DNA of 64,000 bases from Trichoplusia ni (lineage: Eukaryota > Arthropoda > Insecta > Lepidoptera > Noctuidae): contig NC_039478.1 of the NCBI RefSeq assembly GCF_003590095.1, forward strand, positions 7,192,001-7,256,000, given 5' to 3'. The notes under the pieces were generated by a model, which ran no database searches, was not told the origin of the DNA, and saw nothing but the letters and a program-made list of their open reading frames with translations. A program made the position numbers and the translations under genes. The stretch's first letter is position 1; every line of letters begins with the position of its first letter. Positions 38,578 through 51,097 of the stretch are shown here, one piece after another.

Positions 38578-40340
38578 TATACTATATATGTGATTCCTAC
38601 TTTAGCTTATAATGGTGTTAAAACATTTCGCAACTCCGTAATTGGTCTTGTGTGACGAACAGATGTTAATTTGTTCTGTGTCATGATTTAAGGTCAAATA
38701 ACATTCCAAACCCGAAGATACCTTTCTATCAATCATTAGGAAATTAGATACACATCATAGCAATACTTATTTTAGGTAATATGCGTATCGGAATGACATA
38801 AGCACGTGCAAGTAACATTCGTGTGAAGAAATAAAGGTGTCGACGCAATCACTGAACGTTGCTACCGAAATTCATTTCAAATTAACACGTTGTTAGTTGT
38901 AACAGTTATCTAATATGTGTTATCGTTATAATGTCCTAATTTGTTTATGAAATATGAATATTATAATGCTGTTTTAATATTAAGAAGGTTAATATAAAGG
39001 TTATGCACATGTTAATGAATTAGTTTGAAGCTCATACATTAAGTAATCTAAGCAAATAGTTCATTTCATGCCCTTGGTCAGAATGTTAGCTTCAATGTAA
39101 ATTGATGTTAAATCTTATAAAAATCCATTTTGAAATGTTTAAGAATTAAATGTTTGAAAAATAAATGCAAATTCTCGTAACATATTTCATTTCATCTATA
39201 AATATTTGTATTATGCTATCGATATTTTCATGTGTTTTATGAGTCGTTTCAACACTATTATTTCTACTTTATACTATATATTGCAAACTTTATACTTATC
39301 TGATTCCTTAATACTTTCTATAGCTTATCTATTCAAGATACATCCTCCGTCCATTTTGATATATACAAAATTTCACTCTCCCTGCCTTTTGTTATTATAA
39401 AGCAATTCTAAAATAGCGAAATACTACAGAAGTGAAGATCCTAAGATAATCACTAAATTAATTTCACATGTAACAATTTATACGTGAGTCTGTGTGAACA
39501 ACAAAACATTATTTAATTCAATGTGCGAACTACAGCCGGATATTCGCAGAGTTTAGTTACCTGTCACGGCTGTCACTGTCTTTTTGCGTAGTTTTTTATC
39601 CTACACCTATTATTTCGAAGTTACGCTATACTTATATTTTTTAAATAATATAATAGTATGTTATACATCTAGTATAACATCAAATACATTTGAAGTTTCT
39701 AAATATACTACGTTTGTGGTATAAGTTAATGTGCCTAATTATGAGGTGTGTATGTGTGCGTGTGTAGGTGATTGTTTTTTATTTAAAAAGATACAATAAT
39801 TCAAACTTTTTACAGCAATTGTGTAAGTGACTTCAAAGTCAAATGTCAGTGGACTATAGATGTTCCAAGAGATTATGCCCATGTTTAAAACCACTTCCAA
39901 ATCATGATTGTAATAATCTGATAGTTTTAATTGAAACGGTGTTTTAAGATTACAAAATAGTTTTCGTAATATCAGACCTTTGTCGTTATTTCAACATCTT
40001 TCTCTTTGGCTTTGCACTATAGTGCAGTTAAAATACATTTAATGATACGTACAAAGCATTAAGACTTACTATTAATATTGTTCAATAAATTAATAATACT
40101 AACCTATAAATCCCTATTTTTTTCGATAAACGTTCGTTAACATACATTTATTCAATAAATTAAACCAAACTAAAATAAAGCGCACACAGCTATTAATTAA
40201 GAAAGCCATTAACTCTATAGAGGTCATTCACTATCTGAATCGGGGGCGAACATAAATTAGAAATACAATAAAACTTTATGATGACTGATTGACGACATCA
40301 GAGGAGTACCACCATCTCTAAAAGTGAGACAACGATAGAC

Positions 40341-40395
40341 GAGCAAGCGAGATGGTACTATACACATCGTAGAGCGGCATCTCATTTCCGCAACT
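40341..40395 (+). repeat. Short imperfect palindrome family, copy G
   Basis: GAGCAAGCGAGATGGTACTA then GTAGAGCGGCATCTCATTTC. The second arm is close to the family sequence on the other strand. Confidence 0.55.
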
Positions 40396-40918
40396 TCAAC
40401 AGTGTCATTTTAGAGGTTGAACCGTCGATAGATGAGTCACCATTGATTCTATCTAGATTTATTACATTTACGGTTTGTGATAAATGTAAAGAAAATACTA
40501 CCATTGTATTCGACATCGGATACAAAAGAGTTTTTATTCGACTAAGAAAGGACTTAGCAACAATAGTCAACACCAATGTTTGCGTTCCGTGTCAACTCCA
40601 TTCAGTATTTTGAACAAAACATTCACTTTCTGAAGGTTATTTTTAATCTTTAAGTTGTTACAAAGAAGTTTGAATACCTATATATTATGTAAATAAACTG
40701 TAAGATCACACATTTTACAAACGAGAGGATTCAACAATCACCCTTTATACTACAAATGATGGCCGTTGTTCCTCCAAGCCCCAATAAGCATAGGTACCTA
40801 ATAATTAATGTACTGTTAGGAAGAAGATTCAAAGAAAAAAAAACAATTCATATACCCAGAAAACAAGTTACTCTTCACAACAGGGCTCTACAGATAATTA
40901 GCTAAACACAAAACCAAA

Positions 40919-40926
40919 TGACGTCA
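40919..40926. promoter_or_regulatory. Perfect CRE (TGACGTCA)
   Basis: Full CREB/ATF palindrome in the RhoGEF intron. No other promoter signal nearby. Confidence 0.3.
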
Positions 40927-41784
40927 CTTGTTCTATTGACTGTACTTAGTGAACTTACAATATTATAAGGCTATTGCCATATAATGGGCAAACTTCCAAA
41001 CCTGGAAGTGTTTCTAAGACTTTCTTTACGGAAAATCCCAATATCACTTTGCCACCTAATTGCTTATGAATGTATTCAGCTTTACATAATACGTTACACA
41101 GACTACTTAGCGGTAGTGTTTCGAATAATAGAACGGTAAAATACCAACAAGAATTTGTAAAAGTATGTTTTTAAAGAATAGGAATTTTCCAGTCCATGTC
41201 AGTTGTAAGAACCGACCTTTTCATGAATAAATTCCAATCACATTCCTCTTTGCATTTTCTCTACATTAGGTATACTACTTTATTTTTTATTACTTATAAG
41301 CGAACAACAAATACAAAATATATTTTTTGTTACTCTCTCCTACTATTTATAAATGCTGTGCCCGACAGGGTCAATAATTGTGACTAAATTATATTAATAC
41401 AGAACAAAGAACAATTCTTAAATTGAGAATTGTATTTACAAGCATAAATGTATAAACAGAAAACCAATAAATTTAAAACAAACAATTGAAATCGATTTTC
41501 ATCTGTTTCAAGTTATTTCAACTACTACGGTTGTCTGTGATCGTGTTATGTAAGTAAAGTATAATCAACGTGGATTCCATTCATGTCTGCAGCGTTAGCA
41601 TAGCCGAAGGTGAACAGAGATGCCTTGACATCACAAACATCCGTTGACACCTGAGAAGTTTGGCTTGAATAAGAAGTACAAACAAACGTTTAAAACATTA
41701 CTTAATTCCATCAATCTTTGCTGGCCTTTTTCAAGTGTCTTTAATCTTTGTTACTACCTCTTTCATTTTAATCTGCACTAATAA

Positions 41785-42157
41785 TACACCGTGATTTTTT
41801 AGTCGTCTTACAAAAGCAGCCCAGTTCATGTATCCAATGACTAGAACACGTTCATGATAAAAAAATAGGTATTCATGAGATTCGAAAAAAAATTAAATGC
41901 AATTTTTATTAAATATTATGATACAATTCGTAGTTTTTTAGAAACACAGCTCTGTTGCGACCGCGGTCCGAGCCTTGTAACAATGGTGAGGCGGCGTTTT
42001 TATCATTTTTAAGAGTATATTTCGGATTTCTCTTGTTTAATTTTCTTCATACTTATTATCTTAGTTGATGATAAAAAAAAAATCACGCCTAGGGGTATTT
42101 TACGTCGGATACATGAACTGGGCTGCTTTTGTAAGACGACTAAAAAATCACCGTGTA
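41785..42157. mobile_element. 373-bp TIR MITE, PIF/Harbinger-like
   Basis: The terminal inverted repeats are 51 bp with one mismatch. They start TACACCGTGATTTTTTAGTC on the left and read TACACGGTGATTTTTTAGTC inward from the right. A 3-bp duplication, TAA, flanks it (41782-41784 and 42158-42160), the size typical of PIF/Harbinger. The interior has no coding capacity. The family call rests on the duplication length only. Confidence 0.8.
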
Positions 42158-43149
42158 TAAAAAGGTAGAGTTTGTGAGTTTGTCAAGTAACTTTCATTAA
42201 ACAAGTAGGTATTAAAGCTGAAACCTTTTCTTTGTTGAAACAGTAAAGTCATGTAGTAGATATAATAAAACCAAGAACATTCATTAAAGTTTCATCTAGT
42301 GAAGATAGCTCTATATTTTTCTTTTTTTTTAATTAATTACAAGTATAATATATCCACCATGTATCAAATAGAAAAAAATATACGTTTCAAGTTCGTATGC
42401 AGCTAAAAACCTAGATACACGCGTAGCATGTCAAAACCCTTACATATAACCAAGAAACCTTTGTAATTTCTTACTACCTGAATGCAAATTATCCATCTGG
42501 GTAATAGCTTCTCCTTTCTGGGTAGGATAGCTATCGTTCTGAAACGCGCAGATTTGCAGGCTACATAGCCATAAAGGCTTCGTTACCGTAATGGGATGAA
42601 TATCTAAAGACTCAAAAGTTCATTAACACAGTCTTACACAAGCTTCTAAAACGAGCTGATTCCATTTGTTCTTAAAAAAAAAACATCCTTGGCATATCAG
42701 ATGGAAATGTTGCCTATGTTGCCTAATAGAGATGTCAACCGATCACTATACAGTTCCAAAGACGAATAATTCAAGACCTTAACTTAATTGCGACCTCATT
42801 TTACAACTTGCTATAAATACTTATTTCTATAGAGCTCTACATTATGACGGTATTGTCCGCCGTGTAAAGGACAATAGGGCTGCATGCTTACCGATATAGA
42901 TATAATTATATGCTGAGCTAACCTTAAGTCTACATTCTACAAGTCGAGATATCGCGTATCGATATTATTACTAAGCTAGTGTAACACGCTCAAGGAAAAC
43001 GGGTATGGGTCACAGGAATATCGAAATCTGAGCCTTCGGTGCTGAATAAAAGGGTGTAATATATTATCGATAAATTATTTCGAACTTAACATGAAGTGAT
43101 TTAATTTATGTGTCTGTTACAAGTGGATTGTTTATTTTCTAGTTTTTTT

Positions 43150-43260
43150 TTACCGTGTCCAAAGGGAGCAAACGGAACCATTGCTGAGAGTCCGATGTCT
43201 GTCCGTCACGATCCTATATCTCTAGCTAGATAGTTGAAAATTTCACAAATGATGATGATT
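43150..43260 (+). repeat. Moth dispersed repeat (GGAACC...TGTCTGTCCGTC type)
   Basis: GCAAACGGAACCATTGCTGA and GTCTGTCCGTCACGATCC resemble a frequent lepidopteran intergenic repeat. Limits are approximate. Confidence 0.35.
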
Positions 43261-44084
43261 TTTTACCTAACCGATTTGTTTTTTTATAGCCTAATAGTAC
43301 AGAACCCAGTATAGTAAGTCCGAGCGGTTTTTTTTCAGTTTGATCTCAATCATAAGCTCAATGACACCGTTTGAGATTCTGCGTTGCGATTGTCTTTTGT
43401 TTTTAATAATGCCGTTAAGAAATAATTATTATAAAGATAGGGATGAGATTCAAAGAGGAATTAGTGTTGGTCTGTCTATTGCAATAGTATGATGTAAAGA
43501 CATTAGTTTATGATATCGCGACATCGTGTATAACCGAGCCATTATTACAACATACCAATATACTTACTGCAATCGCATTTATAAATAAAAAAAACGGTTT
43601 GCTTTTCCGTATTACATCAAAAGAAGACGAGATTCATACTCTACAATGCTTCAGAGTAATATAAACTGTATTTTTAACACCACAAGGTAGAATTTACACT
43701 AACCCTTAGTGTATCAACCTAAATTTTACATCCGAGTTGTATAAATGTTGCATCAAAACAAATATTCGAGGGTATTAACATCATTTATGAATGACTTTGT
43801 ATAACAGGTCCAGTATAAAATACAAAATATTTCACAAAACTGAGTCCATTCATTTCGTAAATTGAGGTTGTACAAACAAACGTACAGCTCGTTAATGAAA
43901 CATGAAAATATCTGTTTTAGTTAGATAATATCTCTTATGCATATAGTACTCGACTAATACGAAATTGTGAGAATGAAAACAGCTAAATACGAACGGGAGT
44001 CACACCTCAAAATAGGTAGCGATATGCTATTAAAATAAATAGTTTGCCTGTTATAATGTTCCTATACATTCATATTAAGAAAAA

Positions 44085-44112
44085 ACATTATATATATATA
44101 TATATATAATGT
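44085..44112. repeat. (TA)n microsatellite forming a 28-bp perfect palindrome
   Basis: ACATTA, a TA run, then TAATGT. The whole block is its own reverse complement. Confidence 0.8.
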
Positions 44113-46421
44113 GTGTTTTATATAAATTTATTTGAACTACTGAAATACTTAAGTAATTTAACAAATTATCTTGAATGTCTCTTTGTAAATAACTATTTTT
44201 TGAAAGTTATATAGCACCAGTAATACCATTAACTCTCTTTACAGTAATGTTGAATTTAAAGGACATTATACTGCCCTTTAAACACTCCCCTGCTCCAATT
44301 GCCAGGTCATGTAAACCGGATATTTGTAACGATAACTATATAGAGCTAGCACGTGACAGATAAAAATCAATACCCATTATACACTTCAATCAGCTAAAGT
44401 GCAAGTAAATCTAATTGATAGTTGGACAATGAACACTTGGAGTCAAAATCATATGTCCAACACATTTAGCGACTAAAATCTTATAACAGTTTAGTCTAAG
44501 TAAAAAGAATGACCTATTCACGCCTTCAAACAGAAGCCACAAATGATGAATCGCATGCGGTTTTACAAGAACCACTGATCAAGTGGTCACACACGTCAAT
44601 GATTTACAGTCAGATCAACAAACTGCGCAACATTGCGAGTACGATGGCTATTGGAGCGCACGGGGCGGTATGGGAACCGTCCGCACACTCGTGCAGACCT
44701 CACATTTCACTTTCTTGCAATTAGGTCCAACTACCTAATTACTATGTCGCCGGCTAATGATTACCTGTCTCGGCTTACTAACACCCGTGTACACACGATA
44801 CAAACACACATATTACGCACAAAGCTGTGTTATTAAATAGCGACCCAGATTATTTTTCTGCGTAGTGACACAGTGATAATGAATGTTCTGCTTTCAAATT
44901 TATGTAAACACTGACTGTTTTGCGAACTAATGGAAATCGTTTATTTACGAGGTGGTTAAACGTTTGATCTTCATTAATCGCGAGTCCCACTTTCTTTGTT
45001 GCATAAATCACATGATTTTTTAACATTAAAAAGAGTCTTCATTTTTTTTATCGTGAAGTTAAGAGGGATCTCGTTTTTGCTCTTACCCACATGTGTCTGC
45101 GAAGCCGTATCGCAACATAGAGGTTCAAGTATCCTTGTTACAAAAACTTTTTATTTACTTACAAATTGTAGAGCTACAGACCAACGCGTTGAAAGACCGA
45201 TAGCTAGACGTTTATTACAGAAATATTTTAGCAATTTGTAGCAATGTACATTTGAAATATAATAGTTTTGTCAGATCAAAGCAAAATATATGAATTGAAG
45301 TCAATGTCACAGTTGAAATAGCGAAGAAAACGTCTCTTGTTAGTGTTTGATTTGTTGTAGGAATGTTTTGTGGCCGAATTATGAATGCAGCCTTGCTTTA
45401 TAACACTCGTAATGTATGTTAATAGTAGTAAACTAGTAAGTAACACGGCCCGTTGACCGAGAAGGACATTACTGTGTACGCCATTCTCTTAGCTAATTGC
45501 ATAACTGTACCATCTTCACCCGCGTCCGTATTGACGCGAACATCTGTGTGACACTTACGATGAACATGCTAAGAATAATATAATAGCTACGTTTGGCAGA
45601 CAAATGCAAACAGCGTATTGTAGTGCTTATTATACAATGACGATAATTAATTGAAAACTGTTAAGTGGGTCATTGAAAATTGAACCGGTTGGATATCAGT
45701 TACATCGTAGATCGGGTTTCGATCTAGTTCTCTTCGAATTTAATAAAATAAATAATTGTATTTTTGAAATTATAAGAAATAAGTTATGATCAAAATATCA
45801 CGTTTGGGAAACGAAATAAGATGCACAGATCCGATAACAGTAAACAAATTCACACATTAAAGCAAATTTTCCAAGTGCACATAAATTACTGAAATAAATT
45901 AACGAACAACCTCATAACATCGGTCGCAGCTAAAGGAAATATGCAAGAATGAGTTTTAGGAACATTAGATACCTACTCACGATTTACAATACAGACAGAA
46001 ACCAACCGAAAATAAAGAAAAGCTAGTTATTCTGGCGATGACTTAAGTAGGTCAAAAAATATATTAAGTAAACTGAACATTAAAAGATTCTTTACAAAAT
46101 TAACGTGTCTTTCAGCTTGCATTTCTCAGTAGAAGAGCTGATTCGTAACGATTTTATGACATCCCCAAGGAAACGTTTCGCGTAAATACTTAAATATTCG
46201 TTTGTGGTGAATCGTTATTTATTGTTCGGTATTCGGGACTATTACGTGTGTGACCCAAAACTGCCTCGATGTGTTTTCATCATGTCAAAACGGGAGTAAC
46301 AGACGCTCGTGTCAACTTTCTCTGACCGTTCTATTTCAGGCCGGCGGCATCGTTTTTAAATCATCCCGTGAACGAGTCGCGGCCAACTGGGAAACACCAT
46401 TGTCTACGACATCGTGAGCTA

Positions 46422-46429
46422 TGACGTCA
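46422..46429. promoter_or_regulatory. Perfect CRE (TGACGTCA)
   Basis: Full CREB/ATF palindrome in the RhoGEF intron. Confidence 0.3.
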
Positions 46430-49400
46430 CTACTTAGTAAAGAGGTTACGTGTCTTTTGATGCGACTGTCGTTAATAAAGCTTAACGCAATGCAGTTTAT
46501 TGACTGGTGAAGTGATGAGAAAATAATCTTCGTGAATCGCACTTTCACACAATCACCGTCCATCATCCACTTGGGTATTGGAAAGGGTAAACAATCATAC
46601 ACTTTGTGCTCGCCAACGTTGTATGAACATAGTCCGTATTATTCCTTGTTGAAAGTAAACATACTTGGACTTCATACGTTAATCGATTCGGTTTACTAAC
46701 TTACGTACTCGCTATATTAATACCCGATTCTGAATTACGCCTTCGTTTTACGAGCGAACTTATCTGAATGGAATTTATAGACTACGTAACGAATTTAATA
46801 AATTCAGTAAAACTACAAACTCATTCGATTAAAACATAAATCTATCTACTTTTCTGTTACTGCGTTGAATGCTAGAACATTTCTAGATTGTTCTATTCAT
46901 CATATATTCAACTCTTTTAATAACTAGGTGGAGAGAATTCTCATCAAAAATGCTAATATAATGATAATTTGACATCGCATACAGATAAATCAAACAATTA
47001 CCGAACAGTGTCCTTAGATCGACAAACATTAATTCTGGATTTAGTCCAATGTCACACCGATCACTTCCTATTACTTTCTGTAACGTAACTTTGACTCGGC
47101 CTGAACGTGCTACAGTTGCCCCTGAAAATCGTTCAGTCGACGACAACACCTATTTCATGGTTTATTAAACATCAAAGAGTTTCCTCTCGATTACATCAAT
47201 AATCGATTATGTTCTATGTATTCTCAAGCCTATTTTTACTTAATAGAAGCGTTGCGGCATACATCTTCAGCAAGGCTTTCATGGTTAGTTTCACACATAA
47301 TTATTAATTAACCATGACATAAATTGTGCCTAATCGTTGTATGTAACTTGCGCTAATGGAATATTTAGAATCAATTAAGCAATAAAGTAATGCGGAAATC
47401 ATTGAGTAATAACAATAATCAATTAAGTATGTATTTAGTACAAATACAATGAATATCAAAGAAATACGAAAGTGTTCAATACAAATTAATTCCTTATACT
47501 CAGTTACTCTGAATGAAATGAAAGGGGGTCTTATCCAAAAATAATTTCAACTTATCCAAGTTCGCAACGAATCTTCTCGGAAAACTAAGCCTACACAACA
47601 GTCCAGTAAAGCACGTTGAAAAGAATAACAGTAACTGTTAATTGTTCCTGAACAAACAACGTACCTACGCTACGTTAACACGACAAAAGATTTACCCATT
47701 TAAATATAGGAGGCCGTTAAATCTGTGCACAACACTAGTTGACAAAGAGAACTGGGTTCAACGTTCACATGAAGGCCCATTTCTGATGTTAATTGAGGTC
47801 ATGTTAACGCTAAATTGTTCCCTATAAAACAATCAGTACATTCATTAATGATTTCAATCTCAACTCCGCATTTTGTACGAAAATAAAGTGTGACGTTTGA
47901 ATGCAGATGTTACCGAAACCTACATAAAAATTATGAGACTGAAATTATTTTTGTTTACGTAACTTTTAAGGTTATCCGTTGCCTGATGCCTTGCTTACCT
48001 TTACTAAAGATGTATCATAACATACATAGCTATATACCTGAACTCTAAAACAGTTTACAGCTGAGCTCTGCTTCATTGTTTTCTCTGCAAAATTTACAAG
48101 TACGGAAAGTGTAAAGACACATACCTATAAATACGTACTATGCTCTCTTTAGTAATGGCCTCTTAGTGTAAACAATCAAATGCGAATATGAGTGCCAAGT
48201 CAGCCGCACTTTATAGCCATTTAAGAGCGGTCGTAACAGTGAAAAGTGTTGCCAAAATTTCTAATCTCGCGATCACGTTGCCAGCAAAACAATGGCATCC
48301 AAAACAAAAGCCAATTGATACAGGTATTGCTTACCTGTGAACTTTACGAATATAGGTAAGTATAGATACTATAAATTAAACACTTTGTACTGGTAGATAT
48401 AATACTTATAGAAGGGAATCGTCCAGTTGACGCCAATAACATAACGGAAACATGTTCTTACTTCATTGCGCGACTTGTTCAAGACGCTTGGGCTTCAGCC
48501 AAATAATAATAGTAAACTATGATCCGCTTCGTCAAGCCATGGCTTTAAGTTTAATTTAGAATATCTATGAAGGCTATATTTAGAATAAGATGCACCAACA
48601 GCGATGTTACTTTGAATACATCTTGTTTTGGACTCCCTGCGAGTTGAGATTTAGAATTACTATGATTTTATATGATCGAACTATAGTAACAAGATATTGT
48701 TTGTTTGTTTTAACGCTCTCTTCACGTATTTATAAATATGTGTTTGCTACTTCAGTTTTTAAATAGGAAAATGTTAATTTAGGTTCCCTTACTTTTTAAA
48801 TAGGCACTTATTTTTTTATAACAAAAATAATATTAAGGAAGTTCTATGTAGCCTGTTTGACAAGTTGAATAAACATGTATGTTATATTTAATACTAGGCA
48901 TATCAAGCATAACATAAATAACAACAATCTACTTACAACATCTACATACCAAACAAGTCAACGACAAATAATTAAGCGTATCGTTTCGTAATCTTATCAT
49001 TTCGCTTGTAAGAGATCTGATATAAAAAGGAAAGTGACCTTAATCTAATTACATACTTAAATATACATTCAGTTGTTTCGGCCTAAAATATACGGCCGGT
49101 ATCAATAAAATCAAAGAAAGTTTTCAATTTTGGTAAAACATTATGGCTTGGCCTTAAAGAAATAATTAATTCCTTGGCAAATCGTGATAAGCTTGCTTTC
49201 ACACGTCGCCCGAATGATATGAAAATCGCAAGTTATACTTTCACTGTTCTTATTTGCATAGCGAGACTAATGCCGGCTGCCATCTTAGCTTTTGACTAGT
49301 TTAAGTCATTTTTATAGTTTCCTACACAACAAGGAAAAGGGACATTATTACTACACTCTGTATCTCTATAAGTCTGTCCGTTTGTAAGTCTTGTCCGACT

Positions 49401-50250
49401 GCCACCAGACTGTATCACAGTAACTGTGAAATCAAGAATAACATTATGGTTGAAATTTCTTCTGTAGCTATCAGCAAATAGTAAAATGCAGCAACGATTA
49501 GTACGGTCATAAATGTGACGGGTGGCTAATTTCTATTCCTCTTTAGCCTATAAAAACAGATATTCAGGAACTGTTATATCGAGAGTCCGACATACACTTA
49601 ACTGGTTTTTACTGTCACTCGTCTTTCTACAAATGCTAATGGGATGTGCAATATTGAAAGTTGATGTGAACATCAAATTAGCTGAGACTTTATTACTGTT
49701 CGTCGCAGTTTGAAACCGTTACAGTCGTCTTGAAAGGAGCATTGCCATAAACGCTGCGTAAACCCGTTGGGAGTAAGTTGATTTAAGATCACGACGATCT
49801 AATCCTCTCAACGTTTCCTTTTTTAAAGGAAAATCTAGTTTCAATAAAACCTCCTTAAGCCTACAATTTGTGAAAGCTGGTAAATATGACATTATAGTTT
49901 CACAACTCATTTCTAAAAAGTTTTTATTCCAAATGCATAGTCAAAAAAGTATTCTGTCAGATTCATACTAGGTAAAGTGAAATTTGAAATCAAAATAATA
50001 GTCTCGGCTAAAGTTAATAAATAAATATTATTTAAGATCGCGTTTTAAAACCCCAAGTCCTAACTGTTAAATTATTAACTGCTAGGTTACTTGTTAATTA
50101 ACCTTATCAATATTTGGCTTCATTATTGCAGACCACCTTCTCTCATCTTGTTAATTAAGACATTTTTGCACATAAATTCAACATTCTTTTTTTAACAGTA
50201 CAATCGTTTACATACGTAGTGGTTTCTTAGGTTTACGCGAATGTTAGACA

Positions 50251-50589
50251 TTGAAATGAAACTACTTTTACGGATTTTATCGCGGTTTAATTTTAGATTT
50301 TAGTTCCCGACGTTTCGAAACCTTTGCAGGTATCATGGTCACGGGCAGACTGAGATGGCGTTCGTCTTGACAGAAGATGTTGCTCGTTCTACCTTCATAT
50401 TTTAATTAATTATTTGTGGTCCGACCTACGCAGTATGAGCTCACTGTGTCTTGATGTCTTGCAGCGCTGCTCTTGGGTTTGGCCTTGAGTTTATTTATTA
50501 TTGGATCCCAAGTAGGTGATATCTTCCAGCCATCTTCTCTATTGAAATTAGGGTGTTTTTTAATCTCAATAGCCTCGCGAAACATCCTA
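50251..50589 (-). repeat. Left arm of the Penelope inverted repeat
   Basis: Reverse complement of 50747-51085. It holds the 3' non-coding end and the last coding part, read on minus. Confidence 0.9.
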
Positions 50590-50746
50590 GGTAGGAATTT
50601 GGATTCTTTAGCGAGGATCTGTGGTTGGTCAAATCTAATATAATGGCTGGAACCTTCAGCATGTTCGGCGACTGCAGACTTCGTTGAGCGGCGGTGTTTG
50701 ACGTCAGCTATGTGTTCTTTAACGCGGGTCCCTATGCTTCGTTTGG

Positions 50747-51085
50747 TAGGATGTTTCGCGAGGCTATTGAGATTAAAAAACACCCTAATTTCAATAGAGA
50801 AGATGGCTGGAAGATATCACCTACTTGGGATCCAATAATAAATAAACTCAAGGCCAAACCCAAGAGCAGCGCTGCAAGACATCAAGACACAGTGAGCTCA
50901 TACTGCGTAGGTCGGACCACAAATAATTAATTAAAATATGAAGGTAGAACGAGCAACATCTTCTGTCAAGACGAACGCCATCTCAGTCTGCCCGTGACCA
51001 TGATACCTGCAAAGGTTTCGAAACGTCGGGAACTAAAATCTAAAATTAAACCGCGATAAAATCCGTAAAAGTAGTTTCATTTCAA
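50747..51085 (+). repeat. Right arm of the Penelope inverted repeat
   Basis: Same content as the left arm but read on plus. The coding end stops at a TAA at 50928-50930, then the non-coding end with GTTTCGAAACGTCGGG follows. Confidence 0.9.
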
Positions 51086-51097
51086 CGTTTACATACG

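Larger units (their letters stand above)
34876..50204 (-). other. RhoGEF intron 1, between piggyBac and the Penelope-like element
   Basis: No nested gene is seen. It holds palindrome copies E, F and G, a composite of repeat scraps at 38320-38577, a GT-rich run (39744-39770), a CRE (40919-40926), a TIR element (41785-42157), a moth repeat (43150-43260), a TA tract (44085-44112), a GC-richer patch at 44600-44770, and a CRE (46422-46429). The remainder is plain AT-rich intron. Confidence 0.6.
50205..51097 (-). mobile_element. Penelope-like element relic folded as a 339-bp-arm inverted repeat
   Basis: The minus frame at 50406-50783 carries the end of a GIY-YIG-type endonuclease domain as in Penelope-like elements: IGTRVKEHIADVKHRR, AVAEHAEGSSHYIRF, MFREAIEIKKH, FNREDGW, PTWDPIINKLK. 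The same terminal coding part and 3' end are repeated in the opposite direction, read on plus at 50747-50930. The arms are 50251-50589 and 50747-51085, 339 bp each and apparently identical. A 157-bp single-copy spacer lies between them. A 12-bp direct repeat, CGTTTACATACG, flanks the whole (50205-50216 and 51086-51097), so the folded structure inserted as one unit. The reverse transcriptase part is absent, so it cannot move by itself. Confidence 0.88.
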
